Positions 15,497 to 15,629 of a stretch of DNA of 15,629 nt are shown piece after piece (position 1 is the first letter of the stretch; each line of letters begins with the position of its first letter). The DNA lies in contig JADHWZ010000030.1 in NCBI GenBank assembly GCA_016783225.1, positions 1-15,629 of the forward strand, read 5' to 3'. Both the position numbers and the translations under genes were made by a program. The notes beneath the pieces are model-generated. The model was not told the DNA's origin. It made no database searches and was given only the letters and a program-made list of their open reading frames with translations. This DNA comes from Dehalococcoidia bacterium (GTDB taxonomy: Bacteria > Chloroflexota > Dehalococcoidia > GIF9 > UBA5620).

Positions 15497-15526
15497 TTGA
15501 CACTTGTTCACCACAAAAGCTATACT
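15497..15526 (+). promoter_or_regulatory. Promoter of tRNA-Ile
   Basis: A perfect TTGACA (15497-15502), an 18-nt spacer and TATACT (15521-15526, 5 of 6) end nine bases before the tRNA. Transcription would begin at or just before the mature tRNA 5' end, leaving almost no leader. Confidence 0.75.
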
Positions 15527-15534
15527 CTCGAAGA

Positions 15535-15611
15535 GGGCCATTAGCTCAGTTGGTTAGAGCACGGTCCTGATAAGACCGGGGTCTGTGGTTCGAGTCCACA
15601 ATGGCCCACCA
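15535..15611 (+). tRNA. tRNA-Ile (anticodon GAU)
   Basis: The 77-base gene folds as a standard cloverleaf. A 7-bp acceptor stem pairs GGGCCAT (15535-15541) with ATGGCCC (15601-15607). There is a D-arm with AGCTCAGTTGGTTAGAGC, an anticodon stem CGGTC/GACCG enclosing loop CTGATAA with anticodon GAT, and a T-arm with GGTTCGAGTCC. The discriminator A (15608) and CCA end (15609-15611) are encoded. The GAU anticodon reads AUU and AUC isoleucine codons. No 16S or 23S gene sequence is visible beside it, although this tRNA often lies in rRNA operons. Confidence 0.97.
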
Positions 15612-15629
15612 CGAATATAGAACCAGGCT

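Noticed and set aside
15356..15541. 61-codon minus-strand frame before the tRNA
   Set aside because: It runs through the tRNA promoter into the tRNA gene and has no recognisable motif.

Overview
The window reads as chromosomal housekeeping DNA from a bacterium, most likely a member of the Chloroflexota close to the Dehalococcoidia. That placement is inference from gene content and from the style of the proteins: a dnaB–dnaD–dnaC-like block, a RicT/PSP1 protein next to holB, a compact DUF177–rpmF–fabD–nusB–acp cluster, and roughly 50% GC. No marker was searched. There are no insertion sequences, CRISPR arrays or phage genes.

Layout. Positions 1-2859 (+) hold the 3' part of mfd. It converges on a minus-strand operon (5871 down to 2894): DUF177 (YceD-like), rpmF (bL32), fabD-like, the wreck of a radical SAM gene, nusB and an acyl-carrier-protein-like gene. 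This operon starts at a consensus-type promoter (TTGACA, 18 nt, TATAAT at 5931-5902), back to back with an M20 metallopeptidase gene (6027-7244, +). A 370-base gap follows. Then comes a plus-strand replication block: rplI, dnaB, a DnaD-domain protein, a helicase-loader-like protein with two AAA+ modules, and an HNH endonuclease (to 12081). It converges with no spacer on a minus-strand lysA–holB–ricT operon (15290 down to 12082), whose promoter is at 15353-15324. The window ends with tRNA-Ile(GAU) at 15535-15611, with its own promoter.

Most notable. The FabD-like and ACP-like proteins of the same operon are full length and in frame, yet both lack the residues that define their chemistry. FabD has Gly for the nucleophilic Ser and Tyr for the catalytic His. 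The ACP has Gly at the phosphopantetheine Ser, with a Ser one residue later. FabD has a near-perfect ribosome binding site. This suggests either a repurposed, non-catalytic acyl-transferase/carrier pair or two genes early in decay. Decay is plausible because two other genes here are broken: the radical SAM gene has lost its catalytic middle, and ricT is split by one in-frame TGA one codon before an ATG. The second notable item is the single-chain tandem-AAA+ helicase loader, whose first module lacks the apparent arginine finger.
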